Made by a program: the position numbers and the translations under genes
Part shown: piece by piece, positions 1 to 7,741 of the stretch
Position numbering within the stretch: the first letter of the stretch is position 1
Layout: every line of letters begins with the position of its first letter
The notes under the pieces: generated by a model
What the model was told of the DNA's origin: nothing
Seen by the model: only the letters and a program-made list of their open reading frames with translations
Database searches by the model: none
From: Discostella pseudostelligera
Lineage: Eukaryota > Bacillariophyta > Thalassiosirophyceae > Thalassiosirales > Thalassiosiraceae
NCBI GenBank assembly: GCA_036940085.1
Contig: JALLBK010000973.1
Coordinates: 1 to 14,575 of the forward strand
Length of the DNA: 14,575 bases
Direction: 5' to 3'

Positions 1-50
1 GGATGATAATCAACTATGTATGTCCCAAATGAACCATATGACAACCTCTG

Positions 51-295
51 ATGATGAGCATGAGCATGAGCATGAGCATGAGCATGAGCTTGAGCATGAG
101 CATGAGTAGGAGCATGAGGTGGACCATGAGGTGGACCATGAGGTGCAGCATGAGGTGGAGCATGAGGTGGAGCATGAGGTGGAGCATGAGGTCGAGCATG
201 AGGTGGAGCATGAGGAGCATGAGGTGGATCATGAGGTGGAGCATGATGTGGTGCATGAGGTGGAGCATGAGGAGGAGCTTGAGGAGCATGAGCAT

Positions 296-343
<48 letters not shown>

Positions 344-862
344 CAGCATGAGCAGGAGCATGAGGTGGAGCATGAGCATGAGCATGAGCATGAGCATGAG
401 CATTGAGCATGAGGAGGAGCATGAGGAGGAGCATGAGGAGGAGCATGAGCATGAGCATGAGGAGGAGCATGAGGAGCATGAGGAGCATGAGGAGCATCAG
501 GAGCATGAGGAGCATGAGGATGAGGAGCATGATGAGGAGCATGAGGAGGAGCATATGGAGGAGCATGAGGTGGAGCATGAGGAGGAGCTTGAGGAGGAGC
601 TTGAGGAGCATGAGGAGAAGCATGAGGTGGAGCATATGGATGAGCATGAGGAGCATGCATGATGAGCATGCATGATGAGCATGAGGAGCATGAGAAGAAT
701 GAGAAGCAGGAGGAGCTTGAGGAGGAGCATGAGGAGCTTGAGGAGGAGCATGAGAAGAATGTGGAGCATGAGGAGCACGAGGAGGAGCATGAGGAGCATG
801 AGGAGCATGATGAGGAGCTGGTGGAGCAGGAGCATGAGGTGCAGGAGGTGCATGAGGAGCTT
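51..862. repeat. GAGCAT-family satellite with distinct zones
   Basis: An almost pure array built from 3-bp words (GAG, CAT, GTG, CAG). It is zoned: GAGCAT hexamers near 55-105; a 12-mer of the form GAGGTGGAGCAT near 114-262; GGAGCA hexamers at 301-344; GAGCAT again near 370-403; then mixed GAGGAGCAT (9-mer) and GAGGAGGAGCAT (12-mer) to about 862. Unit lengths are multiples of three and only one plus frame meets TGA regularly, so five frames stay open over long stretches. This explains His/Glu-, Met/Arg/Ser-, Leu/Met-, Cys/Ser- and Pro/His/Ala-rich conceptual proteins. No start context, splice signal or flanking domain marks any frame as coding. The array may continue left of the window only weakly, since 1-50 is not repetitive. 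Confidence 0.93.
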
Positions 863-1050
863 AGCTGCAAGTGTTGGCTGTGTCATGTCTGCTGGGAGGG
901 GCAAATTTACCCCTGAAATGTCGAATGTCGTGACATGTTGGCCATTCATATTGATTTGTACGTACAGGGTCGTAGGTATGGTAATTTGGTTTTTTTGTCG
1001 CTGTGATAGCCCCATGTTAGCCAATTCCAGCGACAGTTTGCAGCTAAGAT
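863..1050. other. Unique-sequence island between repeats
   Basis: About 190 bp of ordinary-complexity DNA between the satellite and the degenerate repeat. On the plus strand the open frame leaving the satellite ends in a cysteine cluster, CKCWLCHVCW, then stops at 914-916. On the minus strand the same DNA is open and reads as plausible protein (for example TLYVQINMNGQHVTTFD), with no stop before it enters the satellite. Neither has domain support, so I call no gene. Confidence 0.5.
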
Positions 1051-1880
1051 GAGGAGCAATGAGTATGAATGATAAGCATGGAGGGCATGATGATAATGAT
1101 TGTTGAGCAGCAGTTGAGATGCTTAGGATCATGTTGCATCTGATAGCAATCATGGTGATGCCAGGAAGGATGATTGTGAAGAGGAGCAGCAGGAGCATTA
1201 CTAGGGGATGCATGACAGCAGTGTTGATGTACAGTGTTGATGCTGAGTGCAACGGAAGGAATGATTTTAAGCCTACTATGCTGGATGAGGATCATGAGGA
1301 TCACAAGGATCACGAGGATGAGGAAGGAGGAGAACAAGCAGCAGGAGGAGCATCTTGATCAGGAGCAGGAGGCAGGAGTAGAAGTGTTGCCAAGGATGGC
1401 AAGGAGGAGCGCTGCACGAGGAGCATGAGGAGTTTGCTAGAACTCTAATGGCCACAGCAGGGTACTGTGCAAATATGTCTGACAATGGTGATGGTGGAGA
1501 TTGTCATGAGGAGGAAGGAGGAGCAGCAGTCATGATCCTGAGTATTATTCTGCATCTGCTGATACTGATCATGGCAATTCTGGGAAATATGGTGGTGAAC
1601 AAGAGAGGGGGACAGAACACAGCAGGAGCTTTAAGGGTTAAATGACAGTGACAAGGATAGCACTGATGCAAAAGGAAGGAATCAATCATGTGATGGTGGT
1701 GAATGGCAATGATGGCAAAATGATGGTGAGGAGGAGGAGCAGGAGCATGAGGAGGCATGAGGTACAATGAAGAGTTGATAATGCTAAGCAAGAAGGAATG
1801 CGATGGTACTGATGGCAAAAATGGCAATTGGATGCCAAGGATGGGATCATGCAGAGGAGCAGCAGGCAGCAAGAGGAGCC
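1051..1880. repeat. Degenerate long-period repeat, purine-rich on plus strand
   Basis: This stretch is built from decayed GAG/GAT/CAT words plus a recurring longer block. Blocks near 1131-1200, 1532-1632, 1665-1760 and 1781-1880 share the order: a GCAATCATGG-like word, a GATGCCA/GGAA word, then GAGGAGCAGCAGG. Copies are too diverged to fix a period by eye. Short frames at 1119-1358 and 1448-1645 (plus) read as Ile/Leu/Met-rich membrane-like segments in two of the copies, which probably reflects repeat ancestry. I see no convincing gene. Confidence 0.6.
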
Positions 1881-1896
1881 ATATGAATAGTACCAC

Positions 1897-2122
1897 ATGG
1901 TCATTCAAAACAGAATACAGGAAACAGCTCTGAAAACAATAGACAAAACAGTTCAGAATCTCACTGAAAGAATCTGAGGAGACAAGAACTCAGCTGGAAT
2001 TCATAGCAGGTTCAGCTCATCATCACCATGCACAAAGATTGGTGCTAAGGATCTATTTGAGGCCACTAATTGATCATAAAAGGTTTGAATTGACAATTGA
2101 CACCATGAATAACAATCGTTGA
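1897..2122 (+). pseudogene. Broken coding fragment, two frames
   Basis: A frame from ATG at 1897 gives 26 residues of helical, coiled-coil-like character (includes ETALKTIDKTVQNLTERI) and stops at 1975-1977. The next frame is open from 1943 to a stop at 2120-2122 and reads well as protein (includes TRTQLEFIAGS and LRIYLRPLIDHKRFELTID). The two together look like one sequence interrupted by a frame change near 1965-1975. The parent family is not recognised. It could be the decayed end of a gene invaded by the neighbouring repeats, or an exon junction I cannot define. Confidence 0.3.
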
Positions 2123-2495
2123 GCTGCATTTACAATATCAGAGAATAATTAAGTAAGATTCTTTTCGTGCTTCCCTGTCCATGAACAATCCACCCAAATA
2201 AATAGATACTCCTATGACAAGTCCCACAATTCAAAGTTTATTCACCTCATCTACAAATGATATCTGTAGTGTAGATGGCGAACATAGCTGCATCAGGAGG
2301 ATTGTCAATAACGAGCATTTTCTGGTCAAACGATGTCTCCCAAAAGAGTGCGGGCGGGCGAAGGTTCATTCAGTGTGAGCCACCCAATATCTACCATATC
2401 CGTCTGATGAAAGTGGGCCGGTAGCAATGTTCGACAATGTCAAGCATATGACGGGCGGCCATATTTGGCCCATGTGAAACACTGTGTCACCTCCA
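2123..2495. other. Intergenic region downstream of tsaD
   Basis: About 370 bp of AT-leaning, non-repetitive sequence. It probably holds the 3' untranslated region of the minus-strand TsaD gene. I see no tRNA, no repeat and no reading frame of note. Confidence 0.6.
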
Positions 2496-4154
2496 TCATG
2501 ACGCATCATTGAATGATACGGAAAATGGATATCTAGCAAACACTTCTTGGTCCTCTGCAGAATCAGAACTTCCGACCATCAACCTCTCGACTGCAGCCCA
2601 TGCACTCATGGCACCCTGATCAGTACACAACCGCGGCGGAGGAACAAGCATCTCCCACGGTGTATCTCGATCCGAACACAATGCATTCAATCGTCGACGC
2701 AGCTCTTTATTGGCCGCTACTCCACCCACCACAGCCAGTGTGCGAATCCCGTCCTCTCTCTGCACAAGTTCCATCGCACGTCCTAATCGTATCTCCACGT
2801 GCCGAAAGGCAATGTGTTGAAACGATGCAGCAATATTAGCCTTGTCCTGGTGAGGTAATCCCTCTGGACTTTCTACACCATGTTCAGCACATATCCTCTC
2901 GGCCGCCAAGCGAACAGATGTCTTCAGCCCAGCATACGAAAAATCACAATCTTTACGTTGTTGCATTGGTATTGGAAGTGTTACCGACTTGGGATCACCA
3001 TCCTTGGCCAATGCCTCGATGGCAGGGCCACCCCCACCACCCACTGGCAGTCCTAATAAACGTGCAGTTTTGTCGAATGCTTCACCAAGCGAGTCATCTA
3101 ACGTCCCACCGACAATGGTGTACTTTCCAATTCCGAGACATTTTAGTATTTGGCAGTGTCCTCCTGAGACAAGCAGTGCAAGGAACGGAAATTCCATCGC
3201 TCTATAAGATGATTGAATTCCATCCCCACTTAATTGTTTGGTAATGCTTTCGTCATGCTTTTCCGAGGGTAACCTGGCCATCAAGATGTGAGCCTCAAGA
3301 TGATGCACTCCGACAAATGGCCTCTTATACTTCATGGCCAACTCTCGTCCCTTATTACATCCTACTCTCAAACAAATCTCCAATCCAGGACCGACCGTAA
3401 CTCCAATGGCATCGACATCTTCTATTGTCATATTGGCATTCTGTAAAGCTGATTGTATAACCTTGTCGATGTTTTCCTCATGTGCAGTTTTTGCCAAGCC
3501 GGGAACTACGCCACCAAATTCTTCGTGAATGGCATGTTGAGATGCTAATGATTCGCCAAGGATGGTACCATCGGATCGTATGATGGCAGCTAAGTGGTTT
3601 GTCAGTTGTTGGATATCATTGAGTATGAAAGGATGCATTTTTCAGTGAGGCGACCATGAAAAAGCAACATAATTACTGAGATGAAATTACTTACCGCCGG
3701 TATCATCGCAGCTACTCTCAATTCCCAAAACACAGAATGATTTATTAATATCTGGCAATCCACTCTTGGCAGCAAAACTGACTCCATCCTTCCCACCAGG
3801 ACTATAAGCATTCCGAAACTGTCCTCGATCGACGGCCTTGGCGAGTCCAATTAGTTTCTTCCGCTTCTCCCTTGCTGACATATTTTTGGTGACTGTCATG
3901 GGATCATCACCACTACTTGTGCTGCTACAAAGGGACCTATTCCATCGTCGAACAGAAGAAGAAGATGATGCTGTTGTTGACGAATACCAATTATTGGCAC
4001 ATCGTCGCCGCAATGCAATCGATGGAGTTGTCGACGACAACGGGGTCATGAATGCAGGATGAGCCGACGCCACCGGAGGCATCATCAACATCATCGTCGA
4101 TCGAGTCCAACGCGCCACGATGAAGAAGGCAGTAACGGTCATTTTGTGAGACAT
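2496..4154 (-). CDS. tsaD: TsaD/Qri7-type tRNA N6-threonylcarbamoyladenosine synthase, organellar
   Basis: Transfers the threonylcarbamoyl group to A37 of ANN-decoding tRNAs. There are two exons: 4154-3695 and 3589-2496. The intron is 3694-3590, with donor GTAAGT and acceptor CTTAG; the join restores GIESSCDDTG-AAIIRSDG, the family's N-terminal signature. The protein is 517 residues. Visible features: the VLGIESSCDDTG start of the ASKHA fold (about 142-153); EEFGGVVPGLA; VHHLEAH with metal-ligand histidines near 250 and 254; SGGH near 295-298; VVGGVAAN near 438-447; and CTDQGAM with the third ligand Asp near 477. HHLEAH matches the bacterial/mitochondrial branch rather than cytosolic Kae1. 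The roughly 140-residue N-terminal extension is Met/Arg/Ser-rich and suggests organelle import; it lacks a clean ASAF plastid motif, so a mitochondrial destination is also possible. ATG 4142 is an alternative start with A at -3. The usual Tyr-Pro-Gly-Gly is replaced by LPVGGGGGP. Confidence 0.92.
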
Positions 4155-4670
4155 GACGACCAAACAACAACGACGCCGCAATTGAGACAATGTGCGGTCT
4201 ATTCCAAACAATTATTGGGTAGTAGTAGATAATAATAATAGTAGTTGCTGTTTTGGATGTTATGGCGAGGTTGCTCGGATGCATGCGATATGGTAAGTAT
4301 TATTGTGTGGTGAGAACGGGTGGTATCGTAGGTCGTCGCGTCGCGGCAGCTCCCGCCAAACTTCAATTCCCCGCCAGGCAGCTTCAATTCCCCGCAATCT
4401 CCCACCATTTTTGACTCTCCCGCCTTCGTAGTCTTGTCTCCAGCATTTATTCATCGACGGCCAGACGCGACAGCTGTGTGGGGGCAGACAGCTGCTGGAG
4501 ACAGCTGGAACCTTTCACCATCGCGACATCCGGCCGATGCGATCTCCACCACCACCAACAAGAATCTTTGATCTTTCCCATTCAATCATCACTTCTTGGA
4601 GGAACAATCATAATATCCGCCGACTGCCAATCAAAGCCAACTCGAACTCCGACATATTATTAATTCAACA
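4155..4670. promoter_or_regulatory. Shared divergent promoter of tsaD and CP12
   Basis: About 515 bp separate the two divergent start codons. The sequence holds a 14-bp direct repeat, CTTCAATTCCCCGC, at 4361-4374 and 4382-4395, offset by 21 bp (two helical turns). Just before it, TCCCGCCAAAC at 4351-4361 resembles an E2F-type site on the reverse strand, and a further CTCCCGCC lies near 4416-4423. These elements are seen; their role is inferred. No TATA box is convincing. Confidence 0.5.
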
Positions 4671-4674
4671 ATGA
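4537..4674 (+). promoter_or_regulatory. Possible upstream ORF ending on the CP12 start codon
   Basis: An ATG at 4537 opens a 45-codon frame whose TGA (4672-4674) overlaps the CP12 ATG (4671-4673) as ATGA. If transcription starts upstream of 4537, this frame would be translated first and could limit or couple CP12 initiation. The peptide has no recognisable domain. The transcription start is unknown. Confidence 0.25.
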
Positions 4675-5411
4675 AGCTCTTCCTCATCGCCACCCTCATT
4701 TCCTCCTCAGCTGCCTTTGCGCCAGCACCACCAGCTGGGCGCCAATCCGTCGCTCTTCAAAGCTCCAGCGCGAACGCCATCGAAGCTGCCCTTGCCGCCA
4801 GCAAGAAGTACGGGGTCGCGTCGAAGGAGGCCGCCGTGCTTTGGGATATCGTCGAGGAAATGGACGCCAGTGACAATAGGTGCGTTGAACGGAGCTTGCA
4901 TATGAAAGTGTCTATAAGAGGTTTCGCCATTTGCTTTTCCATTATCTCCTTTGCTGAAACTCACATCACATGCACCCATTTATCTTCTGCAACAAAAACG
5001 CACAGCGTGGCATACAAACCCGTCATCGTCGACGCTGAGTACGAAAATAAGGTCAAGACTCTTGCCCAAATGCTCACAAAGACTCGGGAGGAGCTCGATT
5101 TGGTAAAACAACTCGCTGAAGATCTCAAGGGCGTCAAACTTGCATCGCCCGTCGCTGCTACCTCCTCCGACGAATCGGAAGACTTTGCCATGGCCATGAC
5201 CAAGGCATTGGCTGCGGCACGAACTGCTACCGAAAAGTTCGGTGTGGACTCCACACAGGCCAAGTTGGCATGGGAGACGGTGGAGGAAATTGCCGCCAGT
5301 GCCACCGATGATGAGGCTACGCGCGCACCGTTGGATGAGGAATGTCTTATTGAATTGATTGAGGGATGTGAAGCGCTTGAGAAGTTCAAGGCTGCGTTGG
5401 ATGGACGCTAA
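4671..5411 (+). CDS. CP12: CP12-type chloroplast regulator with two CP12 modules
   Basis: CP12 proteins act in the plastid stroma as small, partly disordered regulators of Calvin-cycle GAPDH and phosphoribulokinase. There are two exons: 4671-4879 and 5006-5411. The intron is 4880-5005 (GTGCGT...CACAG). The splice gives a 204-residue protein and joins MDASDN-S-VAYKP. Residues 1-18 form a signal peptide with a cleavage site at SAA-FAP, the bipartite presequence typical of diatom plastids. Two CP12 cores are visible: KKYGVASKEAAVLWDIVEE (core 57-63) and EKFGVDSTQAKLAWETVEE (core 158-164), separated by a charged, coiled-coil-like helix (about 80-112). Only two cysteines remain near the C terminus (183 and 191, seven residues apart). 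The classic C-terminal NP..ECRVYD GAPDH-binding tail and the N-terminal cysteine pair are absent, so redox and binding behaviour probably differ from plant CP12. The start context (CAACAATGA) is good. Confidence 0.88.
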   Translation: MKLFLIATLISSSAAFAPAPPAGRQSVALQSSSANAIEAALAASKKYGVASKEAAVLWDIVEEMDASDNRCVERSLHMKVSIRGFAICFSIISFAETHITCTHLSSATKTHSVAYKPVIVDAEYENKVKTLAQMLTKTREELDLVKQLAEDLKGVKLASPVAATSSDESEDFAMAMTKALAAARTATEKFGVDSTQAKLAWETVEEIAASATDDEATRAPLDEECLIELIEGCEALEKFKAALDGR

Positions 5412-5785
5412 TGTGAACATGACAGAGAGAGGGAGAGTCGCGGGTGTATTGGAAAAGCGACAACTTACTGTGACAACATGCGACATTATGAGATCGCTCC
5501 ACAGAATCTTTTGAGCTGGCTTTTCTGAATCGAGCATACCAATGAATCTTGACCTATTAGACACTACTTAATTGATTTATCGGTTACCATGTTTCGTACC
5601 TCCTTTCTATTATGATCGGATTAATTGATTCTTGCAATTCTCGTCGTACCGTCACGAGCATAAGACGTGTAGGCAAAGGGCGCGCATTCATGAACACTAA
5701 TGACATCTCTCTTAGTTGCATTATTTATCATGTATTATTCCACAGGGCTCTTCATTCTCCTACGATGTTGCGCATTATTTTCCAA
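5412..5785. other. Convergent intergenic region
   Basis: Lies between the stops of CP12 (plus) and the desaturase (minus), about 370 bp. It is AT-rich and non-repetitive and probably carries both 3' untranslated regions. I see no supported gene. A plus-strand frame starting near 5612 runs antisense over the desaturase's last exon and is not credible. Confidence 0.6.
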
Positions 5786-7161
5786 TTAATCTTGCTTGGA
5801 ATTCACTTCCCATGGTCTCGGGGCAGGCTTGGGCAATGGCACACCAGCCTCGCGATCTCTGTCTCTTCGTACTCGTCCCATATCCCAAGCAGCCGTACCA
5901 CGTTTCCTTCCCCAGACTAATCCCACGGCTGCCAACATGTCAATGAACAGTTTGCTAGGGTTAAATTGAGATGAGATTCCATATTCCGAAGCAGCTGTAT
6001 TGTCATTATTTTCGCAAGAATTGAAGCATGAGTGATTTCGGATAGAGAGTAACGATATCTGATGGCAAAACAATCACATGAAATCTATTCCTCACCATAA
6101 TCAAAGGGATACTTGTGATGCCAATTATGCCATCCCTCTCCCACCGCGAAGAATGACACATAGGGATTCTCCGACGGATACGATACCACATCATACGGAT
6201 GATCCCCGTACAAATGTGCCGCGCTATTCACCAACCATGTAAAATGCAACACCAACATATATCGCAATGCCCCGGCCACAAAGAAGGCAGGCCAAAAGCT
6301 CTCTCCCCAAAATTTAACCGCAATCTGTGCTGGAAAGACAAAGCACATGTAGAGTGCAAACCATGGATCCAATTTCTTTTGGAACATTACGACGGGATCT
6401 TCATTTAAATCACTAAAATCCAACTCCTTTCCGGCACGGATAACCTCGGGGTGTTTTTTAACGTAAAGCCAACCCATGTGTGCAAAGAAGAAACCACGCA
6501 TGGCATTGTGTGGATCAGCGTCGGTCTCCGAATATTTGTGATGGACGCGATGATCACGGGCCCAGTGGTAAATGGAGCCTTGGTTGGCGATGGAGTTGCA
6601 CAGCATGAGGAAGAGACGGACGGGGAAAGAGGCGGAGTAGGAACGGTGGGACCAGAGACGATGGACGCCGACGGTGATACCGAAGCCACTGAAAATCAAA
6701 TAACAGCATGAAGAAAGTGGTGTGCATGATTTTGAGAAGGGTAGCAGAAGAGGGCAAACAAGCAACAGAAGTGTCAGTTGAGCTCTTCAATTATTGATTC
6801 ACCAAATGTAAAACTATTAACCGACGACATAGGTAATATTATGCACACACCGCCAATCTTTCGCCGCATTCCCTCCATCGTCCCAGTCCCCGCATCCCCC
6901 CCACCCCTGTACTTTGCAATCAAGCGCAAACCAAAGACAAAAACAAATAAAAAAAGAAGTCTCGCCTCACCTAACCGGCCACAGAATAAATGCCCACATC
7001 AAAGTCTCCTTACTGCATTCCATAATCTTGGTAAATCCCACAATACCAATCACATGTACCAAGGTAATATAGATACCCATGGGCCAATTGATGGTGCCGG
7101 CATTGTAGTGGTGTCGAATGACCGATGGAATTTCGGAGATCATTTTGATGGAGAGATCCAT
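5786..7161 (-). CDS. Membrane acyl-CoA desaturase (SCD/Ole1 delta-9 type)
   Basis: Introduces a cis double bond into saturated acyl-CoA at the ER, using a di-iron centre, O2 and electrons from cytochrome b5. There are three exons: 7161-6971, 6688-6096 and 5994-5786. Introns are 6970-6689 (GTGAGG...TTCAG) and 6095-5995 (GTGAGG...ACAG). Both joins restore family sequence: LWPV-S-GFGIT and PFDY-A-ASEYG. The product is 330 residues, the family's usual size. Histidine box 1 is HRLWSH (73-78), box 2 is HRVHH (110-114) and box 3 is HNWHH (251-255); NSAAHLYG (218-225) supplies a further ligand. Hydrophobic stretches before box 1 and between boxes 2 and 3 fit four membrane helices. There is no fused cytochrome b5 domain, so a separate donor is needed. 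The start has a strong context (AACCATGG). Regiospecificity cannot be read from sequence: delta-9 is the default, but diatoms also have a delta-11 relative. Confidence 0.93.
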
Positions 7162-7571
7162 GGTTTTGGTTTTGGAACTGATGGTGATAGTGCAGTATGA
7201 ACTAGAGAGATGAAGAGATGATAATTCCAAGACTTTTGCACGGCTTCCTCGTACTATCGATAATGGATAAGGAGGAGGTGGCGTAGGGTAAAAGTGGAGA
7301 AGGATTATGTCATCGTCGGTGTCGCGCGTTGGTGTTGTCTTGCTGTGTTGGTCGATGCTCGCTTTTCGGGCGGTGGTGTCGTTGGGCCACGTGGTCAAAC
7401 ATCGGGTTCTTCAGGTTCTCTCCTGACGTCAGCTTTCGCTTGTATACAAAGGAATTAGTACGAATTTTGGACTTGAAGCGATCTTTAGCGAGCAAGGTGA
7501 TTCTCCCTCCGTCGGGCTGCAACTGCCCCCGCGGGCTTTCCCCATCCCCCTCTTTTCCGAAAGAAGCAGCA
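7162..7571. promoter_or_regulatory. Divergent promoter with a TGACGTCA element
   Basis: About 410 bp lie between the desaturase ATG (7161, minus) and the best upstream ATG of the F-box/cytochrome b5 gene (7572, plus). A perfect CRE palindrome, TGACGTCA, is at 7424-7431. In diatoms, CRE-like elements of this kind bound by bZIP factors are known to mediate CO2/cAMP-responsive transcription. Its use here is inference. No other strong element is seen. Confidence 0.45.
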
Positions 7572-7741
7572 ATGGCAACCATACCACCACATAGCGTAGG
7601 AGTACCACTTACTCCGCCGTCCGCCGCCCGCCGCCCGCCGCCCGCCGTCAACATCAACAATACGCTCCGAAATCTCTCGTCTACTCTAGTAGATACGGCG
7701 GCATCAAGGAATCTATCGGACAAAAGCTACTACTCCTTTCC
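7572..7741 (+). other. Candidate N-terminal segment of the F-box/b5 gene, out of frame
   Basis: ATG at 7572 has a better start context (GCAGCAATGG) than ATG 7742. Its frame, MATIPPHSVGVPLT and onward, passes through a 7-bp tandem repeat (7614-7648) and then runs in the wrong frame to a stop at 7809-7811. The frame of the main gene is open back to 7595 without an ATG, and after the repeat reads as convincing protein (includes SLVYSSRYGGIKESIGQK) leading straight into the hydrophobic segment at 7742. The natural N terminus is probably here, joined by a repeat-length difference, a sequence error or an unseen intron. Confidence 0.45.
7614..7648 (+). repeat. Five copies of the 7-bp unit CCGCCGY
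   Basis: Units are CCGCCGT, three times CCGCCGC, then CCGCCGT, with no gaps. The unit length is not a multiple of three, so each copy gained or lost changes the reading frame. Counting from ATG 7572, three or six copies would place that ATG in frame with the F-box/cytochrome b5 gene; five do not. Confidence 0.9.

Noticed and set aside
14..870. Long ORFs on both strands in the satellite (Leu/Met-, Cys/Ser-, Met/Arg- and His/Glu-rich)
   Set aside because: They follow from repeat units whose lengths are multiples of three and that lack stops in five frames. The phase breaks and there are no domains or splice signals.
2547..3528. Plus-strand ORFs over the TsaD gene
   Set aside because: They are shadows of the conserved minus-strand frame, with no motifs of their own.
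4155..4211. Upstream extension of the TsaD frame to 4211
   Set aside because: The frame there begins with TTG, not ATG. The first real ATG is 4154, with 4142 as alternative.
5612..5946. Plus-strand ORFs downstream of CP12
   Set aside because: They run antisense across the third desaturase exon, whose coding sense is clear.
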